Assembly: GCA_021613375.1 (NCBI GenBank)
Contig: CM038704.1
Span: forward strand, 252,001-316,000
Length of the DNA stretch: 64,000 bases
Source: Megaleporinus macrocephalus
Taxonomy: Eukaryota; Chordata; Actinopteri; Characiformes; Anostomidae
Reading direction: 5' to 3'
Part shown: positions 48,649 to 62,494 of the stretch, one piece after another
Position numbering within the stretch: position 1 is the stretch's first letter
How the letters are laid out: each line of letters opens with the position of its first letter
The notes under the pieces: generated by a model
The model's input: only the letters and a program-made list of their open reading frames with translations
Told to the model about the DNA's origin: nothing
The model's database searches: none
Translations under genes and position numbers: made by a program

Positions 48649-50438
48649 GTAAGTTAACCTGGTTTTCGTTCTGCGTGTCGAGGTTTGTTGTAAAGTCCTG
48701 TCTTCTTTTCGCGTCACCTTCAAACAGCGACCCGGTCTCCATTTTGATGCCACAGGATATGTAGGAAATTCGATATCAATAACTTTTGTGCAGAGATTTG
48801 GAGCAAATAAGCTAATTTTTAGAGAATAGATAGCTGTCATTTAAAATTTGGCTAAGATTTGTTTTAATATTCGCCGACTTGTTTCTCGAATTTTCCTGGC
48901 CTGTGGCGCCAGAATGTAACTGCTGCACCATTTAAGGTGGAACGGAAAATTCGAATGACGCGAACTTCAGTTTAGTTTGTTCTCCAAATCTCATTTTTAT
49001 AACAATATTAAACTCATTTGATATTAGATCAACCTCTTCATTTCCCCAAAACCCCATAAAATCAACACATTTATTAAACCCGCGTCTCTGAAACGCGTTA
49101 GCATTAGCACGTAGCTACATTTTACGAGACAATCTGAGGTAAAAGTAACCCAACATCGAGCCAGGTTACCTTTAGAGACAATAAACTTATTATTTACAGC
49201 CTCCAAATTGTATAAACATCGCTGTAAATCACTTTTCTTAAACGTCTCTTGTACGTAATTACTTACGCTTTAAAAGGGCAACTCCACCGCATTTACGTTT
49301 ATAAAATACTTGCGATATTTACATTGTTAGGTCTGGCTGGCTGTGAAATACTTCTTTCTTTGACTCAATTAGAGTCAGAGTAGTGGTGGAGGTGGGAAGC
49401 AGAAGGTATATGGTCGCTGTACAGTGAATAGTAAAGAAAATAAGGAATGAACATGCATCTTTGTTTTTGTCACTTTTTATTTTTCTGCCACATTTAAGAG
49501 TAGTAGCTGATGTTTTACACTGTGAAAATTTCATGACTAATCAAAAATAGCTTGGGAAGACTTCTGGTTCCATTGACTTGCATTAAAAGTGAGGGCAGTT
49601 TTTGTCCTCTCCTGTAAAGTTGCTGTTTTTGAGATACTGGTGCTCACAAATTGATAATTGGTGTCAGTAAATCAATACAGTATTGACGTACGTAACATGC
49701 TGTGTAGTTTTTATCCCATCTCTATATTTTCTTATAGAAACCAGAGTCAGGCTTGCTCTCAATGATGGTGGTGATGAGAACCAGAAGGCTGATGTGGGTT
49801 CTCTGGTGGTTTTGCATAGCAAATAAAGTGGCTGTGTTTGTCTTGCAGACATCACAGCTCCTGGTTTCTGTCACCACCAGTTTAGAGAGTCGTTAAGATT
49901 CTCTTTAGTGAACTGTTTCAGATCAGGCCTCACCAAATGGCTTAATTTACATATCAGTAGTTGATCATTGCAGGGCTATTAGTTGTATAACAGTGCTACA
50001 GGAAATTGTGTTATAATAAAATTAAACTGTGACAGTTTGCATCAAGCAAAAAAGAAAATTCTTTAATTTATGACACACAATATTGTTTAAACACCCACAC
50101 TTAGTGATCGGCACCTCCAGCCCCCCAGCTCCAGGGTCAGTAGTAACTTATGTACCGTGAGTCTTTACTTTTAATGATAAAGTAAATGGAATCAGATATC
50201 TTCCCAGGTGATTTTGGAGCATTTCTATTGGTCAGTTTATCATAAAATTGTCATACAATGTGAAGCTGTCGTGCTCATATCATGCAGAAAAATAAAAATT
50301 ATGAACAATGATGCATGAATACTGAACCGTGGGTCCAGTATTGTGAATTTAATTGAATCGGGGGGGTGAGTGTATCTTCACACCCCTGCAAACTATAGCA
50401 CTTAAGTATTAAGGGAGCGGAAGAACCCGCCAGTCGCT

Positions 50439-50495
<57 letters not shown>

Positions 50496-51543
50496 GCCAT
50501 TAACATAGATTTAGTGAAGCAGCCTGCTAGCTGTGACTAACGTGGCCATTAATTTGGATGTGAGATAGTTGTGCTGTTTTTGCCCCAGAGAAGCTGCTGG
50601 GTATCACATGTTCACACAACAGGATTTATATACGTACTGTACAGTTCTTTTTATACACAAAGTTGTTTCACATGTACTAAAACTGTAAAATGTTAATACA
50701 ATATTACTATTACTCATTATATAACAGTTATATGTATGTATGTGTGTGTGTGTGTGTGTTTTATTATTTTATTATTTTTTTAATAAACGTCATATCAGCC
50801 TAACAAGTTAATCGATCAGGTCAGTTAGGTTGGCCAGGTTGGATAAAATGGTATTGGTGCTTCCCTATGTTAAACCTATGCACATACATTGTAGTTGTTA
50901 AAAATTAATTTAATTAAAGCTTAAGCTTCTCTTCAAAGTATGATGATGGCTGATAATGTGATAAATCCAACATGTTCAACAGATGCCAGTAGCTTGTTAA
51001 TAACCCAGATAAGCGCATATATAACTAATCAATATACAAGATAATCTGAGGTAAACGTAACCCAGCGTTGAGCCAGGATACCTTTAGAGACACTAACCTT
51101 CTTATTTACAGCCTCCAAACTGTATAAACATCACATTGTGCTTGTGTACAAGAGACGGGTAAGAAATGTGCTTCAAACACTTCAAAAGGGCAACTCCACC
51201 GCATTTTCATTTGTAAAATAGTTGCATGTTTTACATTGCTGGGTCTTTAAAAGTGACTGGTTAAATCCAGCATGTCTATCAGAGGCCGGCTGCTTGTTAA
51301 TAACCCAGACAAGAGCACGAATAACGAATCAGTTGTTGGAACAAAAAGATCAGCTGATTGAACTAGTGCAGTCAGGTGTGCTGAAGCTAAAGAACAGCCA
51401 CGGCCCTGCCGTGAGGGGGAAGCAAGCTAGAGCCGTAGTGTACCGTCGTGACTGCTGTACTGGGAGATACACCAATAGGAGATGGTCTCTCAGAGAAGTG
51501 GACACATGGCTCATGTTTTCTCACCTGTGTTTTTCCTCAACAG
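48649..51543 (+). other. Putative rbm5 intron 1, repeat-rich
   Basis: 49130-49310 and 51045-51225 are direct copies of one dispersed repeat (GAGCCAGGTTACCTTTAGAG-like, TTTACAGCCTCCAAA, AAAAGGGCAACTCCACCGCA). 50439-50488 is (GT)n. 50205-50255 is another interspersed repeat. No exon seen. Confidence 0.5.
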
Positions 51544-51566
51544 GCCTCTTACTGGGCGAGACAGAA
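51544..51566 (+). other. 5' UTR part of rbm5 exon 2
   Basis: Acceptor CCTCAACAG at 51543, then 23 nt to the ATG. The ATG (MGADKR) matches the conserved MGSDKR start of RBM5. Confidence 0.65.
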
Positions 51567-54500
51567 ATGGGTGCAGATAAACGGTGAGTTTATGGTTGAA
51601 CGCGGTTATAGGTATACAGTTACAAGTCATCTTCACAGCACAGTTAGACTCAGTCTTCTTTCATTGGCTGACTGGGTCTGTTGTTTTGCGCAGGGTCAGC
51701 CGTACGGAGCGCAGCGGCAGATACGGCTCAGAGCAGTCTCGCGACGACGACCGCAGGGAGAGGCGAGATCGAGACGAACGCGGATACGACTCCCACCGCT
51801 GGAGCGATGACCGTCGGAGCGACCGCTATGACGGAGACAGAGGGGACCGTGGCGATCGGTACTGGAGCCGCGACAGTCCCGAGGTGTGTGTTTATGGACC
51901 TGTACGCACTAAAGCTTGTGGAGGAATATTAAAAATAGTGATAATTTACAAGTTCCTTCTTTATGTGTTTAACAGAGAGGACGGAAGCGCCGCAGTAGTG
52001 ATGGGTCTGACGAAGGGCACCACTCGGACGGCGATTACTCTGAACATGACTACAGAGGTGACCCGGCTGATGAGAAGGAGAGCAAAACCATCATGCTCCG
52101 AGGACTTCCTGTCAACACCACAGAGGCAGACGTGAGTCCTGCTGCGTTCTCCGTCCCTGAGAAGCAAGTCTGTGAGATCTTGTCTGTATTCTTAGACTCC
52201 TGTTTTCTCGTGTCCCTCAGATTCGAACGGCGATAGACCAGTTGGAGGGGCCGCAGCCGATGGATGTGCGCCTGATGAAGAAGAGAACAGGTGAGACTGG
52301 TGTACCGTGGATCCTTCCTCTCCCAAACCTGTGACCACTGGGCCAACCTGCTTCTGCTCTCAATGACTTTTGCCATAGCAACGTTGTTGTCCAGGCTTTT
52401 TTTCTAAGAGTGAGTTCAATGCAGTTGACTTTAGCAGATTGTTTTGCACTTCATAAGGAAATACTGAGGTAAGTTTATGTTGGTGTTGCCTCAAAAGCCC
52501 AGTTACCGACAGACTCGCAGCTAGCTGAAGCCACATTACCGTAACGTTTATTTATCTGTTTGTATTAAGATGCATAGAAGCTTTAGCCTTTAAATCTGAT
52601 GCCAATGTTTGTGCCAGTTTGAACTGAACATGTTGATGCAGTCGGCTCTGGGTTCTATATTAAAGCTTCAAATGTGATTTTTCAGATTTCTGTTGCTATG
52701 GCAAAAGATTTTTCTGGCACCCTCCCAATCATTTGACCTCTCTCGGTCGCTGGGGGGTCACGAAGCAGTTTGTGACAGAGTTTGAATGTGATACCACTGA
52801 ACCATTAAGACTAACACGCCTCCCGTCTGTATATCTGAATGCCTCTCTAGGTATAAGCCGAGGTTTCGCCTTCGTGGAGTTTTATCACTTGCAAGATGCT
52901 ACCCGATGGATGGAGACCAATCAGGTTGCTTCCTAATCACCAAGTCTAGTTTTTACCCTGGGGAATGATGCAATTTGTCTAGAACAAAAGAGCAAAAACA
53001 ATTGCGACCCCAGCAAAGAAAATGGACGTTATTGGACTATTTCCCCTCCATTTTTCGAAGGCATGGTGTGATTTTTAAATCAGAGGGGCATTTTATGGAC
53101 TTCGTAAACCAGATAAGTTTGGGAAATAGGATTACTGTACATCTTTGTGTTAAGATTAATGCAGAAACATGCTTAGTGCACATGTACAGTGTTTCAGCAA
53201 TGCATTCAAATGTTTAGAAATGAATAAGTATTTAAGTTACATGTTTCTGAAGAGAAATAAAACATTTCTGCATAGATTTGAGCCAAAAAGTCAGAACTTA
53301 CACCAGTTTATGAACAATAATGGTGTGTGCACAGATTTTAAGGTCAGAATTTCAGATTTTGGGAGAGTTTTAATCATGTTTACTGAACAACATTGAAAAC
53401 CAGGTGTTAAGACAGTACTTCTACTGCAGTAAACTATAAGTTAACTCCAGTATGACTCACTACCCAGTTCATTTCTTGGACTGAAGGGATGTTTTAGCAC
53501 TGAGGAGGAATGTAAAGTTATTCCGAAAGACCTTTTGAGCATTTACAATGCGTTTTGTGGAGTCTGTACTTCGTCCCAAGGCCCTGAAGTTCTCTCTACT
53601 TTTTACACTCTGCTCCGGCCCCATCCGGACGCTCGGGTCCCAAACAGCACGAACACACCCACCCACACGTACATTTTGAGTCCTCCTGGGCGATCCTCCC
53701 CCAAACCGTCCTGCCTATAGTGGTTGTTCATGGGCTGAGATCATCAGAGACTTTGGAGGAGCTGGAATAACCCAAGCTTTGTGTTCCTCTTGCAGAAGCT
53801 GCTGAGCATCCAGGGCAAGACTGTTGCCATGCACTACAGCAACACCCGGCACAAGTTTGAAGACTGGCTCTGCAACTCGGTAAGTTCAGTCACGTCTGTG
53901 GATGGATGGTTTACAGATTCCTTCAATGTGTGACTGTCAGGGAGTCTATATTTCATGTTTGTGTCCTAAGTGTGTCCTTTAGGCCCAAACCCGATCATTT
54001 TCACCCTGAACCTTTGTTGTGGAGTGTCAGCTTGCCCCTTAGAACTGAGTTAAACATGAAATAATGTTATTAAAATAGAGGGACACATTCTCAGGCTCTC
54101 AGGCTTCAGGTGCTCTACAGTCCTAGCAGGGGGAAAGTTTCCACCTTAAATTTAAAACACATACATACATATACAGCCACGCTGTTCTGGGAGTCTTCTC
54201 TGAAAGACCTCAGTTTGGAGGGCCATGTAGCTCTAACACATCACTCCTCCATCCCAACACATAACAGGATGCCCTCCACTTAGGTGTGAACACTAGTAAT
54301 GCAGGTGTGATGTGGGATTTGGGCTTTAGGTAGAGAAAATGAAGCTTAGACTAAATTTCTGTAGTCCTTCTGTGTTTAACATGGACGTCTAATATGGTAA
54401 GTACTCCGTTCACCAAGCACCTATCAGCTGATGCTCTGAAGTAGAGGTTTAAATTAAAACGCTGTGACGGTTGCTTGCAGTGCGGCCTGTACAATTTCCG

Positions 54501-55431
54501 GAGGAGACTGAAGTGCTTCAGATGTGGAGCAGCCAAAGCAGGTAAGTGGTTCTTCACCCAGGAAGCTGCTGCCTGCACCCATCCGGAGTCAGGCTCCTCT
54601 TAGCATCAGGCAGAACTGTGTATCTGTACCAGCAGTACTTACTACTTTAATATCAGATCCTTTCAGTTTCCTAACGCTGGGTAAGAGGGTGGGGGTTGGT
54701 CTGCCGATTCCCAGAGCCGCTGTATGTGGGTTCATGTTCTTTCGCTGATGTCCTTCAGGAGGCTGATGGTCCACTGCTGTGTTTCTCCACAGACTCAGAA
54801 ACCACCAGCACTACTGGAGGTACAGAGACGCAGGCCAGTGGAGATTACTATGGAGACAGTAAGTATTCGTCCCTCCTCTGTAAGATGCTGAAGATGTGAA
54901 TGGGGTGGTGTTGTGTACTGTCTTCAGCAGTTAACTGTTGTGCCTGTTTGTCACAGCGATCATCCTGAGGAACATCGCCCCGCTGTCCACTGTCGAGGGC
55001 ATCATGACAGCCTTGGCTCCCTATGCTAACCTCTCTGCTGGTAACATCCGCCTCATCAAAGACAAGCAGACTGGCCAGAACAGAGGTTTCGCCTTCGTCC
55101 AGCTCTCCTCTCCTCTGGTACACGATCATCACTTCATCATTTGTTTATACAGCAGATAAGGCTTCAGAAGTCTTCAGCGTTCTGTTCATTAGCAAATATA
55201 AACCTAGATCCCAAAACAAGATTCTGTGTATAGTCGCAGTCCAAAACCATATAGCTTCAGTGGTATAAATTTATAGCTTTAATCATGAATGGACCAATAG
55301 AAATGCTCCAAAATAACTTTCATTTGACTTGCGCTGAAAGTCCTCGAAGGTTATTATATATATTTAACATGCATTTTGGAGATGCATGTTCTTCTTTGCA
55401 CAGTGTTTGTATATATTATTTATTTATAATA

Positions 55432-55489
<58 letters not shown>

Positions 55490-58400
55490 AATATGATGGG
55501 GACAGAAAGCCTACTTCAGGTCTATTATACTAATTTATTGTTTTAAACTGCTGAATTTTTCACACGTGTTCGAGTGCATAAAAAATTTAATGATCTGAAT
55601 CTTCATGCAAACTTGTTTAATGGGATTTTAAGAACCTTCTTATGAATGGTTGGTAAGGGATTGTCCCCCAGTTGGTTTCAGACAAATGTGCTGGGATTTT
55701 ACTAGTATTATTATTAGATATACCTTGTCCACTCTCCTTACAGAGCTTAGGTTGTTATAAGACCACAAAAACCCATGTTTTGATATATTTAATTTATTTA
55801 CAGCCTATAATGTCATCCAAACAGTCAGTAAATGAGCTGAGCTTCAGAGTAAAATCACGACTCGCTGTTCTGTCACAAATTCAGTAATGAAAACTGACTG
55901 GAGCAGCGATAGATCATCCACACGGACACGCTGTGTCTGAGCGTCTTCTCCAAATATATTTTGGAAATCTTCAGGAAACACAAGGGAATGTTTAGAATAA
56001 CATACTTAAATGTTTACAACTCTGGACTAATGTGAGCCCAGCAGCTTGGCCTCCATCATCACAAGTGCAGAAACATCCTGCATCTGTATTATAACCAGTA
56101 CAGAGAGAAAACAGCTGCTTACAAAGATCAGAATATCGCTCAGACTGGAGCTGACTGTCAGCAGCTGGTCTTGTGTGTGTGTGTATATATCTGACACTTG
56201 TCTTGTGGCTGGAGCGACTTATTTGGGAACCACTTCAGATTTACTTGTTCAGCGCTAAAATCTCAGGGACTTCAGGCCAAATTCCATGCTCTTTCCAAGA
56301 CCACCGGGGGAACTCTCGTAGCCGTAGGATCCCACATGCCTGAAGGTTGTGAATAACCAGTGTGTTATATAAAGGGCTTTCACTGATCTCGGTCCCTGGA
56401 CACATGATGACTCTTGCTGTTGGTTTTGTAGGAGGCGTCTCAGCTCCTGACCATCCTCCAGGGCCTTCAGCCTCCCCTCAAGCTGGATGGGAAGACCATC
56501 GGCGTCGACTATGCCAAGAGTGCTCGCAAGTACGTGCTGTCTCTCCCCCACAGACGTTGTGGAAGTTCACATGATGGGCTGGTTTGTGTTAGCTGACTGA
56601 AGAGGTTTTGGGTTAATGGTGGTTTTCCTCCTCTCCTTAGGGACCTGCTGTTGCCGGATGGAAACCGTATCAGTGCTTTCTCAGTGGCCAGTACTGCTAT
56701 CGCTGCTGCCCAGTGGTCCTCCAGCCAGGTTAATATCCAGCTTTCAGAGCTTTCTTGATACCTTACATGTGTCCTGGTACTCATGTTAGTACTCTGTGTC
56801 TTTATAGCCTCAGCAGAGCGTGGACTCTGCGTCGGACTACAGCTGTGTGCAGGAAGGCTTCGTGCCCTATTCACAGGTTGGCAGATCACTTTAGTTTTGT
56901 TTGATGGAGATGATTTATGTCCACAAGCTTTAGATACAGAGCTGATTTAGTGTTTTTTGTGGTGCAGGAATATCAGGCCCATTATCAGCAGCTGCAAGCT
57001 GGAGCAACAGACCCATCCCAGGCCAACGGCATACTTGGAGGTAATTTATGTAGGATTTATAGGTTTAAAGGTTTAATGCTGCTACTACACAGTAGGAGGA
57101 GTCAGGGTAGCGTGTCTTACTGTAGTACACTGTGCTATTCTGTAATTCAGCTGGAGCTGTGGAAAGCAGGGGGTTGACTGGGCGTATGTAGCTGTAGCTA
57201 ATGTTCTGCTGCTGCAGACGTTGGAGCTACTAACAGTAAAACTTTATTAAACTCCTCCTGATTCATCTTCTCAGAGCTCAAGCTCAACACTGCAGATTCA
57301 GGATACATGATAAAACGCAGCTCAGGGTTACAAGCAGTATGTAAAAGTCTGAATGGATCTTTTAATGAGTAGTGGGACGTCTACAGTGGTGGTCTTGTGT
57401 TAATGGATGTTGGTCAGATGGTGGACGTAGTGCATGCAAGGTTGTGTCGATACTAAACACTCACGTACTGAAAGAGCTAGACTGCTTTACTGGTCCAGTC
57501 TAGTATGTACTGACTAAGTAGGAGACTTCAGACCCAGCCTGAGTCCTCGGTTCATCTTGTTTCAGCACTTTAATTAAAATTAAACTAATACGTCACAATG
57601 TTAGTTCAGGCAGGAGATTCCAAAAATAAGTAATGCACTGTTCAAATGTGTGAAGGTTTGCTTTAGACTTAGCCTAACACTGCATTCTTGTGTGTAGCTG
57701 CTCCAGGAATGAAGGTGCTCCCCACTGCAGCAGTGGTCCTCTCTCAGGGTGCTCAGGTGTATCAGCCACATATCATCAGCCAGCCAAGCACACAGGTGAG
57801 AGTTCCTCGCCAGCACTTGGCCCCTTTCTGCCGTTTATGCTTTTGTTGGTCTTGGGTTTTTTGTTTTTTTTTATTTAATGTTTGTGCCCCTTTTTCAGGC
57901 TTTGCAGACCCTACCAACTCCAACCATCACAGCAGCTGCCACCATCTCAGCCCCAGCATCCTCGGCAGTCATCGCAGCTGCCCCCACCACAGCCAGTACT
58001 GCAGCAGCCTTGCCTGCAGCTCCCTCTCAGGATGGTAAAGCCGGTGAGGGCTGAAAGTCAATTTCTTTTATTTGTTTCAACCACTGATTACTACTGCGCT
58101 CGTCTGTTCACACTGTCTCTTTGTTTTTTCACTAGCTGTGCCTGATACTTCCACCTACCAGTACGACGAGTCCTCTGGCTACTACTACGACCCTCAGACT
58201 GGCCTCTACTATGACCCCAACACACATGTAGGTCACCTCACGGTTAGTCTGTCCAGAGAGTCGGCAATAGATATAGATAGATGTTACTATGAAGCTAGAA
58301 TACGCCCCCTCAGTTGGGCAGAGTGGAAGAACAAGGCTGTGTTTATTAGAAGAATGTGTGAAACCAGGGAGGAAATAAATGTTTGTTTGTTGGATCTTCT

Positions 58401-61400
58401 GTGTTCCTCTGATCTAGGTAGAACTTCCAAATCTCTAAAGTTCTCTGGGTTACTTTTCTGTTAATAGAATATAATGACAAATTAAAGATTCTAAATGATT
58501 TAATGACATCTGTTCACCCAGGCCAAACAAAAGTACACTGAAGTATACTTAAGTGCACGTAGTATTTTTCTATGCTGTTCAGTGTATTAATTTACTAAAA
58601 CTGTGCTATTATCGAGTGCTAACTTTGTACTTAGTGTGCTATTTGTATGTTTTATTACTAATAAATTGTACTTAAATATACTTAAGTGTAACCTAAGTAC
58701 CTTCTAACAATTCTGTAATTGAAAAAAATATATATACTTTGTCAACTTGGAGTATATTTAAGTCTACTTTTAAGAGAACTTTTGTTAATATACTGATAAA
58801 ATATAAGAAATATATTTATAATTTAATAACCGTATCTAAACAATTCAAATGTAAATACCGTTTATGTGCATTTATTAGTAAATGCATAAAAAGTACTTGT
58901 GTACTTATTTTTTTCCTTGGGGAGGGGTGGATTAGCGCTGAAAGTATATTTAAATTAATAAATGTAATTATTCATTTTAATATACTTTTAGTGCTCTTAC
59001 CTATTCTTCCTTTTCACCAGGGAATGCTGTACATAACTAGGGAATAGGGATGCTCCCGATCTCAGTGCCTGCATTCCAGCTTTTTAGTAATTTAGTAAAG
59101 TAGGTACAGGTGTGGAGCTTCTACATGCCCAGTAAACGGCAGGTGTTGTGTGTTTTATGGTGGTAACTTTGTGTGTGTTGTGTTTTGCAGTACTACTACA
59201 ACTCGTACACACAGCAGTACCTGTATTGGGACGGAGAGAAACAGGCGTATTTGCCTGCGTCTGATTCCGGCAGTGGAGGGCCAACGTCTGCGGCCTCTGC
59301 CTCCACTCCAGCCAAAGAGGGCAAAGAGAAGAAGGAAAAGCCCAAAAGCAAAACCGCCCAACAGGTAGCGCTCTGTCCTTGTTTAACAAGAGTGGAAGTG
59401 GTTTCTGCTGAGGCGTCACACAGTATCGATTATTAGTTAACGTTAAGTTTACATGCAGAGATTTCTGGCCGACAGGGAATCACTGTGTGGTGTTTAAACC
59501 TCTGACCACTGGATGGCAGTGTTGTAATCCATTTTCAGCTCCACTCCAACATAAACAAGCTGCACAAGGGCGCAGTGCTATTGTAATCTTTGGCAAACCT
59601 GTTTATACAGGGGTGTGTTTTTTATTGTAAGGTTTTAAAATTCACTATGTAACATCCAGATATATTGAATCAGACGCGCTACGTATTGTATCGCCAGGTT
59701 GCGTCCAATACACAGCTCTGTTGTGTATCCGCCATTAATTGTGACTGTGTGTGTGTTTGCCAGATTGCGAAGGATATGGAGCGCTGGGCAAAGAGCCTAA
59801 ACAAGCAGAAGGAGAACTTCAGGAGCAGCTTCCAGCCCATCAGCCAGGAGGAGAGGAAGGAGGCTGCGGCGGCAGATGCTGGTTTCATTCTGTTTGAGAA
59901 AAAGGTGCTTTTCAGCCTAAAAAATATCAAATATAATGGTTTTGAGTGTGTGATGTGAAACCAGCGCTATATGTTGATGTGTGTATTTGTATATTTAGCA
60001 GGCAACTGGTTTGGAGAGACTGGTGTCCGAGGCAGCGAAGGCGACGGAAGAGGACCTCTCGTCCTCAAAGGTTAGCAGCGTTTCCAGTTAATATCTAGAT
60101 ATAAACAAAATGTCTATGACCTGTCGCGTGTTTCTACCGCAGTCCATCTTGATTTACTCTCTAATGTCCTGCAGGTGGGTCTGGTGGCAGCTTACAGTGG
60201 GGACAGTGAGCCTGAGGAGATCCCTGAAGGTGAGGAGAGGGAGGACAAGCTGACCGACTGGAAGAAGATGGCCTGTCTGCTGTGCAGGAGGCAGTTCCCT
60301 AACAAAGAGGCCCTGATCCGCCATCAGCAGTTATCAGACCTGCACAAGGTAACCTCATTCACTTTGGATTGAGTTAAGAGCTCCTAAGCAAGGAACATGC
60401 AGCCTAATGTCTCTTTTCCCCACATCAGCAAAACCTGGAAGTCCACAGAAGATCCAAGTTGACTGAAGCAGAGCTGGAGGAGCTGGAGAGAAAGGAGACT
60501 GAGGTTTGGAGATGAACTGTATATACTTAAAGCTATTCCGTCCCACTAACGTATGCTGTTTAAATATAATCCTCTCCATCTTTTCCCGTGAGCAGATGAA
60601 GTACAGGGACAGAGCGGCGGAAAGGAGGGAAAAATACGGCATTCCGGACCCTCCTGCACCAAAGAAGAGGAAGTTCACTCAGCCTACGCCTGTAGTGTAA
60701 GTCAGCATTGGCCTGTACCGTGTTAGTGTAGTGACTTACTGTCTTCTACTTACGCACCTCCTCTTATTCAGTAGCCGATACTTATACTAGAGAATTCCCA
60801 TGATTCTTAATACCTAGTTCGATTCCACAGGGGGAAAAGCTAAGTTGGCGTCCTCCTCTGCTGGATACAGTAGAAGAGTTAAATTTAGATTTCAGCTACA
60901 GATATACAGGGTGACTCAAAAGTCTCAGGACACACCCTTTGAAATAAAAAACTAAAGAGAAACACAAAGTTGCAGCAACAACCACATTGAACAACATGTT
61001 CTGTGTGCTGTCCCTGGAGCTGAACTCAGATCTGAAGGCCCAGTTCAGCTCACTAAACATGTTGTTCAATGTGGTGGTTGTTGTAACTTTGTGTTGATGA
61101 CATTTAAACTACAAGATATTACAAATCTGATTACATCAATCAATTTCTGAGATTCTGGTCTTCTTTGATCTGCTACACGACCACCTTCTGAACAGCAAGG
61201 ACGGTAGTTACTACTACGAGCTCTAAATACATTTATACACACAGTCTGACCGCTGTAGCCTCGTTCATATGGAACGTAATCCGACTCCTCCAGGCTGTGC
61301 CTGGAATTCCTTCAGTAAACCTGGACATCTGTCTTTGAGATGCTTCACCAAGTCATAAGTGTTTCCTCTGTAAAGTTTGGTGCTGTTTGTCTACAGGTTT

Positions 61401-62218
61401 TTGTAGATCTGTTAATTATCCATGATAGTATTCTTTGGATGGATTGTATGTAACAAGTTTATCCAGAATGCCAACTTTACAGCAGAGGACAGACTCTTTG
61501 ATTTCAATGTAAGTCAATGGAACCAGAATGTTTTCCCAGCTGTTTTTGAGTTTTTCTATTGGTCTATTCATCATGAAACTTTCATTACAATGTAAACGCT
61601 ACCTGCTGTGTTCAAATGGGGATCTAAAAGTTGACAAAACCAGAGGTACATGTTTTACTTTATACAGCGATGATATGCTGCCCCCACCAGGTCTGGAAGA
61701 ATTGTCCCTGGTACATAGAGTACTATATATTTAAAACAAGAAAACAAACAGAAATCGGATTTTCAGAAGTTTAGAATTGAGTCCAGAAGTTCAGTCACAT
61801 CACAAATTCTAACAAACTGAAACTAAACTAAAACTCTCTCTTGCCTTAACAGGAATTACGAGCAGCCTACGAAGGACGGACTGAACAGCGACAACATCGG
61901 CAACAAGATGCTGCAGGCGATGGGCTGGAAGGAGGGCAAAGGCCTCGGCCGGAATCAGCAAGGCATCACCGCGCCCATCGAGGTGAGCTCGCTCTTCATG
62001 TTTCTGCTCGTGTTAGTTTCTGTGTAGACGTAACTTCACCACCGCTGTTTGGACTGACTAGATAATCAGATCGGTCTGATTTTTGTCTCCAGGCCCAGTT
62101 AAGAACAAAAGGAGCCGGTCTGGGGATCAAAGGCAGTAACTACACCCTCTCCGCCTCCGACACCTACAAGGACGCCGTCAGGAAAGCCATGTTCGCTCGT
62201 TTCACAGAGATTGAATGA
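51567..62218 (+). CDS. RNA-binding motif protein 5 (splicing regulator), 24 coding exons
   Basis: Nuclear spliceosome-associated regulator; in mammals RBM5 acts at early complexes on apoptotic genes such as FAS and CASP2. Exons: 51567-51583, 51694-51883, 51976-52131, 52221-52290, 52851-52924, 53796-53879, 54481-54541, 54793-54858, 54957-55117, 56432-56529, 56641-56728, 56808-56876, 56968-57040, 57698-57795, 57899-58043, 58136-58227, 59191-59364, 59764-59904, 60002-60070, 60175-60348, 60429-60503, 60596-60696, 61853-61982, 62093-62218. All join in frame with GT/AG ends: 843 aa (human 815). Domains: Arg/Asp-rich N-terminus 6-100; RRM1 106-186 (RNP1 RGFAFVEF 148-155); RanBP2 zinc finger C195, C198, C209, C212; RRM2 240-325 (RGFAFVQL 282-289); OCRE 490-545 ([13 protein letters not shown]); C2H2 finger C676, C679, H692, H699; KKRK 748-751; G-patch about 772-815. 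The [12 protein letters not shown] start and [11 protein letters not shown] end favour rbm5 over paralogue rbm10. Intact. Confidence 0.96.
55118..56431 (+). other. rbm5 intron 9 with AT microsatellite
   Basis: 1.3-kb intron splitting RRM2. 55437-55474 is (AT)n followed by GT repeats. 55286-55345 is an interspersed repeat fragment (GGACCAATAGAAATGCTCCA). No additional exon seen. Confidence 0.6.
58228..59190 (+). other. rbm5 intron 16 with TACTTAAGTATACTT-type repeat
   Basis: The intron divides the OCRE domain. 58530-58800 is AT-rich with repeated short words such as TATACTTAAGTG and GTACTTAAATATAC, an interspersed repeat. No exon seen. Confidence 0.55.
59999..60001 (+). promoter_or_regulatory. 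NAGNAG tandem splice acceptor, rbm5 exon 19
   Basis: The acceptor reads TTTAGCAG|GCA. Splicing can use either AG, adding or dropping one CAG codon (Gln) in frame. The exon was set to start at 60002, but 59999 is equally possible. Confidence 0.7.
60957..61098. repeat. Foldback element in rbm5 intron 22
   Basis: Arms 60961-61000 and 61056-61095 are inverted copies (37 of 40 match). Inner arms GAGCTGAACT (61017-61026) and AGTTCAGCTC (61042-61051) are perfect. The left side is preceded by CAGGGTGACTCAAAAGTCTC, which looks like a transposon end. Confidence 0.85.
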
Positions 62219-62467
62219 GCTGCGGTTCAGAGTTCTGTCTCCGGTAATGAAGAATGGACTGAATCGTCAGCAGAGACGCTGTACAGCTGGAGGAGTCGGA
62301 TTTAACTGTGTATATATGTGTACAGTGCGTGTCCTGGAGAAATGTGAAATTTGTGTAGGAAGAACATCAGTTTTTTTTGGGTGGGGTTATTTTTGTTTCC
62401 TCTCGTCGGCGCCTGGTCAGATAACTGTAAAGTTTGTATAATATGATCTCAGTTTTGTACATAAGAG

Positions 62468-62473
62468 AATAAA
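62468..62473 (+). terminator. Poly(A) signal of rbm5
   Basis: AATAAA 250 bp after the stop codon, followed by a GT-rich stretch (GTGTGCTGTGTATGT) within 30 bp, as expected for cleavage and polyadenylation. The 3' UTR is therefore about 62219-62490. Confidence 0.8.
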
Positions 62474-62494
62474 TGAAGTGTAAACTAGAGAACG

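Noticed and set aside
52733..52936. Extended form of rbm5 exon 5 reading back into the intron
   Set aside because: The acceptor CTCTCTAG at 52850 and homology to the RRM1 segment begin exactly at 52851; upstream residues do not match the family.
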